Shown: positions 1-7,547 of the stretch, in pieces | How the letters are laid out: the number at the start of each line of letters is the position of its first letter | How positions within the stretch are numbered: position 1 is the first letter of the stretch | Source: Myxococcales bacterium | Lineage (GTDB): Bacteria; Myxococcota_A; Bradymonadia; Bradymonadales; Bradymonadaceae | DNA length: 61,215 nucleotides | NCBI GenBank assembly: GCA_007120035.1 | Contig: SKON01000080.1 | Coordinates: forward strand, 1-61,215 | Direction of reading: 5' to 3' | Program-made: the position numbers and the translations under genes | The notes under the pieces: generated by a model | What the model saw: the letters and a program-made list of their open reading frames with translations, nothing else | Databases searched by the model: none | Told to the model about the DNA's origin: nothing

Positions 1-306
1 CTCGATCAGGCCCGTGCCCTCTTCCTCAAACTCGACCAGATAGTAGGCATGGGTGACCTGCTCTTGCCCGAGCACACAGCTGCTGGCCTGGTGAACCTTC
101 AACCAGGTCCCGACCATCGTCCCCGCCCCGGGGCCCTCACCGAGCCCCTCTGCGGTGGGGATCTCCTCCTCCCAAACTTCGGGGACCTCCTGATCGGCGA
201 ACCCCGATGTCCCAGCCTCGGGCCCGCAGGCGCCCAGAATGGCGATGGCGATGGCGATGACCGGGACCAGGACCGCCACCGGCTCTTTGTACATTCTACG
301 TCTCAT
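1..306 (-). CDS. Lipoprotein, N-terminal part only (runs off left edge)
   Basis: Only the first 102 codons are inside the window. The N-terminus is basic (MRRRMYK) and is followed by a hydrophobic run ending in ILGAC, a good lipobox, so the product is probably cleaved by signal peptidase II and lipidated at Cys27. An acidic linker follows, then a segment around VHQASSCVLG that I do not recognise. Codons stay open to the edge. An in-frame ATG at 294 is an alternative start. The gene is divergent from the zinc-ribbon gene, with about 45 bp between them. No function can be assigned. Confidence 0.6.
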   Translation of the reverse strand, partial: MRRRMYKEPVAVLVPVIAIAIAILGACGPEAGTSGFADQEVPEVWEEEIPTAEGLGEGPGAGTMVGTWLKVHQASSCVLGQEQVTHAYYLVEFEEEGTGLIE

Positions 307-351
307 CGTCTACACTGCCTCTACATCTCGACCGTTTTCCACGAGAATTCC

Positions 352-741
352 ATGAATATCTGCCCCCAATGCGGCGGCCGCCTCCTACCCAAAGCGACGA
401 ACTGCCCACACTGCAACAAGTTTATCCAACACGAGGCAGCCTCCAAAGACGTCGGGATCCCCAAGGGCTTGATCCAACTCCTCCTGGTCGTCCTGATCGG
501 GGGGGCGCTTCTGGTCACAGCGTACACCTTCGTGCAGGGACGCTCCCACGTCGCGGGCGGAGAAACCCTTGCGCCCCAGTTCGGGAGCTCCAACACCACG
601 ACCAACCCGGACGGAACCATGACCACCCGGGTGTGCATGGATAATGAAGCCCAGGCGCAACAAGCCCGCGCCGGAGGAGCTCGAGAGATCCCGAGCGACA
701 CCCCCGGGCACTGGTGCTTCGAGGAGACCACACCTCAATAG
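352..741 (+). CDS. Zinc-ribbon single-pass membrane protein
   Basis: A 129-residue protein starting MNICPQCGG. Two CxxC knuckles (Cys4/Cys7 and Cys18/Cys21) form an N-terminal zinc ribbon. A hydrophobic helix at about residues 40-60 (GLIQLLLVVLIGGALL) then anchors a C-terminal tail of unknown role containing two more cysteines. The frame is open upstream to 49, but the CxxC motif begins right after the ATG at 352, and upstream sequence overlaps the divergent lipoprotein gene, so 352 is preferred. The 3' end overlaps the convergent porin gene by 7 bp. Zinc ribbon plus one membrane helix is common in uncharacterised bacterial proteins and gives no specific function. Confidence 0.7.
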   Translation: MNICPQCGGRLLPKATNCPHCNKFIQHEAASKDVGIPKGLIQLLLVVLIGGALLVTAYTFVQGRSHVAGGETLAPQFGSSNTTTNPDGTMTTRVCMDNEAQAQQARAGGAREIPSDTPGHWCFEETTPQ

Positions 742-2144
742 CGCACCTCCATCCCCAGGGCCCCGATCCACCCGCCGGAGACAAACCCCGGAAACCCGGG
801 GTTCCCCGTCTGCAGGCCCTGAGCCTGCGGGTAGGGCTGCCCCGTCCGGGGGTCCAGGGTGTCGTCGGGGACCTCATCGCAGAGCCCCCGCTCACCAGGC
901 CCACAGACCGGATAGGTGTCCCTCTCCTCCTTATGGGTCTCTCGCCGCAACAGGTGCTGCACCTGCACGAACCAGGAGGCTTCGAACTCCCGGCCGGCGG
1001 CTCGAAATTGATGGCCCCCGCCGAGGGTCCCCAGGATTCGGTGGTTATCCACGTAGTTGGTGCGCCCCGACTGCTCCGGCACAGGTGAGGGGATGAACCC
1101 CGCCCCGGCCCGCAGGCGGGTGTCCTCGGAGCTCAACCACTCCAGCCCCAGCCGCCCCTCGATGGTATCGGAGAACCCCGCCGGCTCGGCCTGCGTGTCC
1201 AGATAGGAGGACCAGAAGGTCCACCGCCCGTCGAGGGTCACCTCGAAGTCTCCGAAGCTCCGGGCCACGCCGCCCCGCAGCGACGACGGCGTCGACAGCG
1301 GCCGCCACCGGAGGGTCTGCTCTTCGGTGCCCGGCACCCCCCGGACCTGCACCTCGTTGCCCCCCTCCACGTCGAACGCCACGGCCCCCCGGAAGGCCAG
1401 CCCCACCCGCAGCCCCAGGGGCATATCGGCGACCAATCCAGCCAAGAGCCCCCAGGAGTTCCCCGTCGCCACGTCGGCGTTCAGATCCACCTGGGACTGG
1501 TCCGAGGGATCCCACACGAAGGCCTCCGTGGTCGCCACGGCCGCCGGCATGTACGTCCCGCCCACCCCGAAGGCCAGGTTCTCCGTCAGATGGCGAGCCA
1601 CCCCGAGCTCGATCACGGGGCGATGCAACCGGTCTCCGATCACCTCGTGATGGAGCTGATTGGAGAAGTGGCGCTCCCGCTCATCGGCGAAGTGGGTTCG
1701 CATCTGCAGAAGCCCGTTGGTGGGGAGCATCACGAGCACCCCGCCCCGGGTGTTGGTCCCTCCGAAGTCGGTGACCACCCCGGCCACCACCCCGTAGAGC
1801 GGCCCCGGGGACTCCCCGTCCTGGCGGGGCCGGCGGGTCTGATCGGAAGGCACGGCGTCGCTCCCCGAGAGGCTGGGCACGTCGTACCCGTCGGGACGGG
1901 GCATCAGCAGGATCGGCGCCTCCGCAAGGGTGGCGAAGGCCCCCACCCGGAGCTCCGGGTCGACCCCGGCCAGCCCCGCCACGTTATCGTAGGTCGCCCC
2001 GGCCCCCTCGGGGCTCGCCACCTGAGCGCCCCCCATCGCCGCCGACCGAGACGTGGGCCCGTGGACATCAAACGGGCTGGCCTGGGCTTCGGCGAGGCCG
2101 AACACGAAGAGCGCGATCACGGCAGAATAACGACGAGCGTTCAC
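735..2144 (-). CDS. OMPP1/FadL/TodX-family outer membrane protein
   Basis: A 469-residue protein with a Sec signal peptide (MNARRYSAVIALFVFGLAEAQA), then the family's N-terminal hatch-like region (GPTSRSAAMGGAQVASPEGAGATYDN), in which small residues and the AMGGA motif resemble FadL-type channels. The rest alternates polar and aromatic residues as in a beta barrel and ends in GMEVRY, an aromatic C-terminus suitable for barrel insertion. FadL-type channels carry hydrophobic substrates such as fatty acids across the outer membrane; the substrate here is unknown. It is convergent with the zinc-ribbon gene and lies 68 bp downstream of the small lipoprotein gene on the same strand, so the two may be cotranscribed. 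Confidence 0.75.
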   Translation of the reverse strand: MNARRYSAVIALFVFGLAEAQASPFDVHGPTSRSAAMGGAQVASPEGAGATYDNVAGLAGVDPELRVGAFATLAEAPILLMPRPDGYDVPSLSGSDAVPSDQTRRPRQDGESPGPLYGVVAGVVTDFGGTNTRGGVLVMLPTNGLLQMRTHFADERERHFSNQLHHEVIGDRLHRPVIELGVARHLTENLAFGVGGTYMPAAVATTEAFVWDPSDQSQVDLNADVATGNSWGLLAGLVADMPLGLRVGLAFRGAVAFDVEGGNEVQVRGVPGTEEQTLRWRPLSTPSSLRGGVARSFGDFEVTLDGRWTFWSSYLDTQAEPAGFSDTIEGRLGLEWLSSEDTRLRAGAGFIPSPVPEQSGRTNYVDNHRILGTLGGGHQFRAAGREFEASWFVQVQHLLRRETHKEERDTYPVCGPGERGLCDEVPDDTLDPRTGQPYPQAQGLQTGNPGFPGFVSGGWIGALGMEVRY

Positions 2145-2212
2145 GATCGGACCTCGCAGAGAGAACCCCGAGGACTACGCCCCGGGGTCCAGAGTTCTTC
2201 AACGACGTCGGT

Positions 2213-2641
2213 TCACCGACCGCCGATGCCGCGGCGGAGCACCACCTGGTTACTCGGCGACATCGCTGTGCCGTCCACCTCAGCGGTCACGGTCATCTGA
2301 AAGGATCGGAACGGGGTGGTGAAGGTGATCTCACCGGTGCGGTCATTGGCCAGACGAATCTGACCCATATTGTAGGCCGTCGGCGCATCGGCGGGCTGGA
2401 CCCACACGATGTAGGTCCCCATGGCCTGATCCAACCGCGACGGCTGGGGCAGGTGAGCCACCTTCAGGGTTACCACCTGGTTGCCGTTCTGGTCCTGAAC
2501 GACCGACGCCTCACCTTCGGCACCGGCTGTGCGCTCCCCGGAGTCCATCTGATAGACCGCGGCCGACGAACAGCCCGTCAGCGCTAGGCCAAACACAAGA
2601 AGCATCGACAAAAGGGCGGTCCCGAAAAAACGACGGTCCAT
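2213..2641 (-). CDS. Small lipoprotein, RskA-like beta domain
   Basis: A 142-residue protein with lipobox LALTGC after a clear signal sequence and a strong ribosome-binding site (AAGGAG 6 bases before ATG). After the lipidated Cys, the segment from about residue 55 (VVTLKVAHLPQP, then GTYIVWVQP, then TGEITFTTPF) resembles the C-terminal beta domain of anti-sigma-K (RskA-type) factors, here without a transmembrane helix or sigma-binding region. I infer only a periplasmic lipid-anchored beta-sandwich. It may form an operon with the downstream FadL-like gene. Confidence 0.65.
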   Translation of the reverse strand: MDRRFFGTALLSMLLVFGLALTGCSSAAVYQMDSGERTAGAEGEASVVQDQNGNQVVTLKVAHLPQPSRLDQAMGTYIVWVQPADAPTAYNMGQIRLANDRTGEITFTTPFRSFQMTVTAEVDGTAMSPSNQVVLRRGIGGR

Positions 2642-2796
2642 GAGATCTCCTTACCACCGGAAATGAAACACTCTCTTCGAGCTGCCTTTACACGTACACC
2701 GCAGCTCTCACTGGCCATACCTTGCCAGAAACTCCATCGAAAATCGACCCTCGATGAATAGGTGTGATCGGTTTCCGTTGGTAGGGACGTCGCCAT

Positions 2797-3070
2797 CCCG
2801 CAGCGGGCCTTGGCCCGCGAGGACCCTCGGGCCGCTGTTTCAGGCCCGACTCGCCAAGCCTCGTGGCCTTGGCCCGAGGAGAGGTGCCAGATTCGCCTCC
2901 TGGGGTCGGTGGACGAACCGCCGAGGAGGACCGATTTGTGTGACGGAGATAGAGGGCGGCGCGGACCCTCCCCTCGGGCCAAGGCCACGAGGCTTGGCGA
3001 GTCGGGCTACGCCCGAGGGTCCTCGCGGGCCAAGGCCCGCTGCGGGCTGCGGGCCAACCGATCAATCAAC
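2797..3070. repeat. Interspersed palindromic element, family 1, copy A
   Basis: The left arm at 2797-2884 is repeated, inverted, at 2967-3046. The arms agree over about 80 bp apart from one ~10-base difference (GCCGCTGTTTCAGGC on the left, GCGTAGC equivalent on the right). The ~80-bp centre holds a sequence shared with copy B at 17249-17556, which lies in the opposite orientation. The right flank ends with GTTGATTGATCGGTTGG read on the minus strand (3054-3070), a 17-mer repeated exactly at 30130. The element lies between divergent genes and contains no convincing gene. Together with 2642-2796, where I see nothing, it fills the gap. Confidence 0.8.
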
Positions 3071-3164
3071 GACCAAACAGCGGTTTACTCCACCCCCGAC
3101 TTCTCCGTAGAATCGACGAGCACTCACGCCTACCCGCTCGGCCAACCCGCTCCCCGGTTCGTCC

Positions 3165-4109
3165 ATGTCCAGCCCGTCGCCGTTCTCCGAAGAAACCCTC
3201 CAGCTTCAGGTCTGGGATGATCTGGCGCCAGCCCGGCCAGCCCCCCGCGGCTCCGTGGAGCGCGACGAGGGGTACTGGCGGACCCCGGATCGGCAGGAGC
3301 TCTACTGGCAGGCATGGTTCGATCCGAACCGCCCCACCCGCGCCACGGTGGCCCTGATGCACGGCTACGGGGAGCACAGCTCACGGTACGATCACGTCGC
3401 CGTGGGCCTGGTCCGAGCCGGGTTCCAGGTGATCGCTATCGACGCCCGAGGGCACGGCCGAAGCACGGGCCAGCGAGGTCAGATCAACCGGTTCTCCCGA
3501 TACGTCGACGACCTCTCGGAGCTGAAGCGGCGGGCCCTGTCACGGTGGCCCGACCACCCCCTCTTCATCCTGGGGCACTCCAACGGGGGGCTGATCGCCC
3601 TTCAATATGCCCTGCGGCAGCCCGACGGGGTCCAGGGGTTCGTGGTCTCCAGCCCCATGCTGGGCCTGGCCGTGGAAGTACCGGCGGCCAAGGAGGTCGC
3701 CGGCCGGCTGGCGAGCCGCCTCTTTCCGACCCTCTCGCTGCCATCGGGGCTCACCGGCGAGATGGTCAGCCACCTCCCGGAGGTGATCCAGCACTACGAC
3801 GAGGACCCCTTAAACTTCGACGTCGCCAACACCCGGTGGTTCACGGAGTCCCAGAAGGCCATCGACGACCTGATGACCCGGGCGCCGGCGCTGAAGCAGC
3901 CCTTCCTCTTCCTGATCGCCGGGTCCGACCCCGTCGTCGATCCCGAAGCCTCCCAGAAGCTCTTCCATCGCCTGGGCTCTCGGGACCGGGAGATGGAGGT
4001 CTTCGAAGAGCTCCGCCACGAGATCCTCAACGAAGCTCACTGGAAGGAGATCCTGCGCCAGGCCATCCTGTGGATGGATCAGCGATGCCCTCGAGAGGAG
4101 CAACCATGA
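3165..4109 (+). CDS. Alpha/beta hydrolase, monoacylglycerol lipase / lysophospholipase-like
   Basis: A 314-residue serine hydrolase of the S33 / PldB / monoglyceride-lipase type. The oxyanion region is HGYGEHS (from His66), the nucleophile elbow is GHSNGG with Ser139, the acid is Asp255 in AGSDPVVD, and the base is His285 in LRHEILNE. IDARGHGRS (about 92-100) is the conserved strand-loop of this group. The cap region covers roughly 175-235. There is no signal peptide, so a cytoplasmic or membrane-peripheral acylglycerol or lysophospholipid hydrolase is likely. Its stop codon overlaps the next gene's start as ATGA, which implies translational coupling with the HEAT-repeat lipoprotein. Confidence 0.85.
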   Translation: MSSPSPFSEETLQLQVWDDLAPARPAPRGSVERDEGYWRTPDRQELYWQAWFDPNRPTRATVALMHGYGEHSSRYDHVAVGLVRAGFQVIAIDARGHGRSTGQRGQINRFSRYVDDLSELKRRALSRWPDHPLFILGHSNGGLIALQYALRQPDGVQGFVVSSPMLGLAVEVPAAKEVAGRLASRLFPTLSLPSGLTGEMVSHLPEVIQHYDEDPLNFDVANTRWFTESQKAIDDLMTRAPALKQPFLFLIAGSDPVVDPEASQKLFHRLGSRDREMEVFEELRHEILNEAHWKEILRQAILWMDQRCPREEQP

Positions 4110-5668
4110 AGGCCCGCTTCGCCGTCGCCCTCCTGATTCTGCTCTTCGCCGGCGCCGTCGGCTGCAAGGACAACAACCTCACCGAAGAGGAAGTAGAGCT
4201 CATCGAGGCGATCCTCCGATCCGGTCTGGAGATGGATGACGATGCCTACGTGCGGGCCGAGACCCTGCGGGTGATCGAGCTCACCGGCGACGAGCGGCTG
4301 GCGAGCTGGGCCGACCCTCTGACCCGGGATGACGACCCCATGGTCCGGGTCGCGGCCCTGCGGGTCCTGGTGCAGGCCGACCCCGGGAGCGCCACGACCC
4401 GAGCCCGGGCGTTGAACGTCTTCGCTCGTGGGGAGACCGACGAGCGCTATGAGGTGCTGGACGTCGCGCTGGCCTATGGAGATCCCACCCTGCGCCGGAC
4501 TCTGATCGAGCGCGCCCAGCGGTCTTCGGCGCCCCGGCTCCGGCTCCGGGCGCTGCAGGAAGGGCTCTTCGTCCAGATCGACGAGGCCCGGGCCGCCGGT
4601 AACGACGACCTCCTCCGGCAAGAACTACTGCCCGAGCTGGGCACCATCGTCGACGACGAGGACCCCGAGGTGGCCGCCACAGCCCTGGCCGCCCTGATCG
4701 AGGCCGGTCAGACCGATCGAGCGGATCGATTCATCGCCACCTTCGCCGATCCAGGGGCCGACATCGAGCGCCGGGTCGACGCCGGGAGGATCCTCCTCAA
4801 CGCCCGGGTACGAGCCGCCGAAGACACCTTTCATAAACTCCTGGAGGCGGCCGGCGCCTACGACCCAGGCTCCCTCGGAGTTCCCCAGCGGCGGATCGAC
4901 GAGCGCCTCCTGCGGCTCGCCGTCCTGGGCCTGGTCGCCATGGGTCGGGAAGACTTCGTCGAGCCGGCCCTGGGGTACCGCACGGGGGCCACCGTCGACG
5001 ACAACGTCGAGATCTTACGAGCCCTCGGGGAGAACCCCCACCCCGACGCCGCCGTCACCCTGAGCACGGCCATGCGCGACGCCTCTCCGGCGATCCGCCG
5101 CACCGCCATCGCCCTCTACGGTGTTCGGGAGGACGCCTCCTTCTCCCGCCTCCGGGGCGCCATGGATCGGGACGACTTCATCTCCCAACGCCTGGTCGCC
5201 GGATTCCTCTCAGACCGGTTTGCCGATGAGTGGCAGCGCTTCTTGGGCCAGCGCTTGGACAGCGATGATACCCAGGTGGTCCAGCAGACCCTTCGCACCA
5301 TGCAGATCCTCCTGCGCACCGAGGAGGAGCTTCAGGTCCTGCAGCCCATGACCGAACAGCTCCTGCGGCTCGCCACCGACGACGACCCCGAGACCGCGAG
5401 CCTGGCCGCCTACCTCCTCTTCCGGGTCTCCGACGAGGGAGAGTTCCAGGAGATCCTCCGCCAGAACCGAGATCCCCAGACCCGATACGCCTACCTGGAA
5501 CACCTGGCCACCCATCACCCCCAACAGCATATCGCCGTCTTCCGAAACCACCTCTTGAATGACCACTTTTCCCTGCGCCTGATGTCTGCCGCCGGACTGG
5601 TGTTGGCCTTCCAGGACAGCATCGAGTGGGAGGTCGTGGAGGCCGAGGCGTCCGACGAAGAATCTTGA
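4106..5668 (+). CDS. HEAT-repeat lipoprotein
   Basis: A 520-residue protein with signal MKARFAVALLILLFAGAVGC, where the lipobox AVGC gives lipidation at Cys20. Nearly all of the mature part is paired amphipathic helices with the pattern D-x-x-x-x-V-R-x-x-A-L-R-V-L (for example DDDPMVRVAALRVLVQA and DASPAIRRTAIALYGV), so it is an all-alpha HEAT-like solenoid. ATG at 4106 overlaps the hydrolase stop. HEAT solenoids usually scaffold proteins; in this location it would act at the periplasmic face of a membrane. Coupling to the hydrolase suggests a shared envelope or lipid role, but that is inference. Confidence 0.75.
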   Translation: MKARFAVALLILLFAGAVGCKDNNLTEEEVELIEAILRSGLEMDDDAYVRAETLRVIELTGDERLASWADPLTRDDDPMVRVAALRVLVQADPGSATTRARALNVFARGETDERYEVLDVALAYGDPTLRRTLIERAQRSSAPRLRLRALQEGLFVQIDEARAAGNDDLLRQELLPELGTIVDDEDPEVAATALAALIEAGQTDRADRFIATFADPGADIERRVDAGRILLNARVRAAEDTFHKLLEAAGAYDPGSLGVPQRRIDERLLRLAVLGLVAMGREDFVEPALGYRTGATVDDNVEILRALGENPHPDAAVTLSTAMRDASPAIRRTAIALYGVREDASFSRLRGAMDRDDFISQRLVAGFLSDRFADEWQRFLGQRLDSDDTQVVQQTLRTMQILLRTEEELQVLQPMTEQLLRLATDDDPETASLAAYLLFRVSDEGEFQEILRQNRDPQTRYAYLEHLATHHPQQHIAVFRNHLLNDHFSLRLMSAAGLVLAFQDSIEWEVVEAEASDEES

Positions 5669-5736
5669 ATCCCAAAGAGCCCCAGGACGTCTCACTCCGT
5701 GTCCCCTGGTGTCCCTAAGCCCCGATCGGAGAGTTC

Positions 5737-6543
5737 ATGGTTTTACGCTTGCTCGCAACACTTCTCGTCGTCTTGACCCTCGGTCTCGTCGCCGGCCCGG
5801 CCCTCGCCGAGACCGACGTGCCCACCGAGCCCAACGAACCCAACGAACCCAACGAGCCCGAGGAAGCCGACGTCCTTCGATACGAAGTCTACGAGGAGCT
5901 CCTTCAGAAGTACGTCGACGATCGGGGCCGGGTGGACTACGCCGCCTGGCACGCCTCACGGCTGGACCGGTCGCTCTTGAACGCCTTCGTGGGCGCCATC
6001 GGCACCGCCGACCCCACCGGGAAGAGCCGGGACGCCCAGCTCGCGTTCTACCTCAACGCCTACAACGCCCTGGTGATCCACGACGTCCTTCGTCGATGGC
6101 CCATGACCACCGTGATGGACGAGGAGGACTTCTTTGACGGCCGAAAACATCAAGTCGCAGGCCGATCCATGACCCTCGACGAGCTGGAACACACCGAAGT
6201 AATCCGCCCTCGGTTCCAGGAACCCCGCATCCACTTCGTCCTGGTCTGCGCCGCCATCGACTGCCCCCGGCTTCGCACCACGGCCCTGACCGCGGCGAAC
6301 CTCGAGGCCGAGCTCCGGGCCGCCACCAGGGAATACATCCCCTCTGTGACTCGCCAGACCGGCGACTCCACGGTGGAGACCAGCAAGCTCTTCAAGTGGT
6401 TCGCCGAAGACTTCGAAGCCCACAGCGGCACCGTCGCCGCCTACCTCGCCAGGTACGTCACCGGCGATCTCCGAGCCCTCCTGGGCCAGGACGACACTAC
6501 GATCGAGTTCGCCGAGTACGACTGGGCCCTGAACGCCCGGTAG
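5737..6543 (+). CDS. DUF547-domain secreted protein
   Basis: A 268-residue protein with a Sec signal peptide ending PALA, then a low-complexity tract of PNE repeats (about residues 30-42), then a DUF547 domain. Family hallmarks are FYLNAYNALVIHDVL (about 107-121), MTLDELEH followed by RPRF and EPRIHFVLVCAAIDCPRL (about 166-183), and a C-terminal LFKWFAEDF. DUF547 proteins are widespread and biochemically undefined; a papain-like fold has been proposed. It is probably exported to the periplasm. It sits 68 bp after the HEAT lipoprotein on the same strand. Confidence 0.8.
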   Translation: MVLRLLATLLVVLTLGLVAGPALAETDVPTEPNEPNEPNEPEEADVLRYEVYEELLQKYVDDRGRVDYAAWHASRLDRSLLNAFVGAIGTADPTGKSRDAQLAFYLNAYNALVIHDVLRRWPMTTVMDEEDFFDGRKHQVAGRSMTLDELEHTEVIRPRFQEPRIHFVLVCAAIDCPRLRTTALTAANLEAELRAATREYIPSVTRQTGDSTVETSKLFKWFAEDFEAHSGTVAAYLARYVTGDLRALLGQDDTTIEFAEYDWALNAR

Positions 6544-6559
6544 TTGTAGTTAGGGATCC

Positions 6560-6766
6560 GAGAGAGCACGTCGGTGGGGGGCCATCTCGATCTCTCAGAC
6601 AGCTCGAACGTGGGAGTACACCTGGGCCGGAGGCCGCAGGGCTCCGGTCAGAGCTTGCAAAAGGCTCTGAGAGAGCACGTCGGTGGGGGGCCATCTCGAT
6701 CTCTCACGCGGTTCGATCGTGGGAGTACACCTGGGCCGGAGGCCGCAGGGCTCCGGTCAGGGCTCC
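6560..6766. repeat. 109-bp tandem repeat, two copies
   Basis: Two near-identical units begin at 6560 and 6669 (GAGAGAGCACGTCGG at each start). Each contains an outer pairing GAGAG...CTCTC and an inner hairpin CCGGAG-N9-CTCCGG. The inner hairpin and its flanks recur in inverted orientation at 30197-30225, so the hairpin is a dispersed motif. The region 6544-6773 holds no credible gene. It lies downstream of the DUF547 gene and beyond the sod terminator. Confidence 0.75.
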
Positions 6767-6773
6767 GCGCAAA

Positions 6774-6802
6774 ACGCCCCGCCGGTCATACCGGCGGGGC
6801 GT
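6774..6802 (-). terminator. Rho-independent terminator of sod
   Basis: A perfect 12-bp GC-rich stem (ACGCCCCGCCGG with its complement) around a 5-base loop. Read on the minus strand, the stem is followed by TTTT then GCG. It lies about 50 bp downstream of the sod stop codon, the position expected for that transcript's terminator. On the plus strand no T run follows. Confidence 0.75.
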
Positions 6803-6851
6803 CTGATTCATCTCCGAGGCTTTCAGTCCTCCGACCTCCGACCTCCGTCAC

Positions 6852-7475
6852 TCAGCCGTGGTGGAACTTGTACTGCGTCGCCGCCCCGAAGTGCTGGGCC
6901 ACGTTCTCCCAGTTGACGATATTCCACCAGTTGTCCACGTACTCAGCGCGTCGGTTCTGGTAGTGCAGGTAGTAGGCGTGCTCCCAGACGTCGAGGCCCA
7001 TCACGGGGATGGTGGTAAACTGGGTGATCTTCTGCTGGTTCTCGGCGGCCAGGATCTCCAGCTTCTCGCCGGCGGCCTGCCACACCAAGAAGCCCCAGCC
7101 CGAGCCTTCCACGGCTTTGGCGGCGGCGCTGAACTGGGCCTTGAAGCTGTCCAGGCTCCCAAAGTCTTTCTTGATCTGGCTCAGGAGGTCCCCGCTGGGA
7201 TCCTTGTAGTTATCGGCGGGGAGCATGTTCTGCCAGAAGAGGGTGTGGTTGAAGTGCCCGGAGCCGTGAAAGGCCAGGGCCTTCTCGAGGGCGGCGATAT
7301 TGGAGAAGTCGCCGGTCTCCCGGGCCGTAGCCAGGGCTTTCTCGGCCTTGTTGAGGCCGTTGACGTAGCCCTGGTGGTGCTTGCTGTGGTGGATCTCCAT
7401 CGTCTTGGCGTCGATGAAGGGTTCCAGGGCGTCGTAGGAGTAGTTCAGCTCGGGCAGCTTGTGTTCACCAGCCAT
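6852..7475 (-). CDS. sodA: Superoxide dismutase, Mn/Fe family
   Basis: A 207-residue enzyme that dismutates superoxide to peroxide and oxygen. Metal ligands are visible: His29 (first His of HHSKHH), His77 (FNHTLFW), Asp162 and His166 (DVWEHAYY). Gly73 near the second ligand and Gln147/148 in AAENQQ match the manganese-type pattern better than the iron type, where the active-site Gln lies in the first domain. A Mn or cambialistic enzyme is therefore more likely, which is why sodA is preferred over sodB. There is no signal peptide, so it is cytoplasmic. A strong AAGGAGG site precedes the ATG, and a terminator follows. Confidence 0.9.
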   Translation of the reverse strand: MAGEHKLPELNYSYDALEPFIDAKTMEIHHSKHHQGYVNGLNKAEKALATARETGDFSNIAALEKALAFHGSGHFNHTLFWQNMLPADNYKDPSGDLLSQIKKDFGSLDSFKAQFSAAAKAVEGSGWGFLVWQAAGEKLEILAAENQQKITQFTTIPVMGLDVWEHAYYLHYQNRRAEYVDNWWNIVNWENVAQHFGAATQYKFHHG

Positions 7476-7519
7476 AAAAGGCCTCCTTTATGAGGGAAGA
7501 AAGTTAAAACGCTGGCCGG

Positions 7520-7547
7520 AAGGTAAACCGCCCCCGATGAATGTCAA
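7520..7547 (-). promoter_or_regulatory. Candidate sigma-70 promoter for sod
   Basis: On the minus strand a perfect TTGACA (7547-7542) is followed, 16 bases on, by TACCTT, a weak -10. It lies about 45-70 bases before the sod ATG and overlaps the stop of the upstream kinase gene. The -35 is convincing; the -10 is not. Confidence 0.35.

Noticed and set aside
2584-3220. Several 110-140 codon open frames across the family-1 element
   Set aside because: They arise from the inverted repeat itself (the same Arg/Pro/Gly-rich peptides appear on both strands) and have no ribosome sites.
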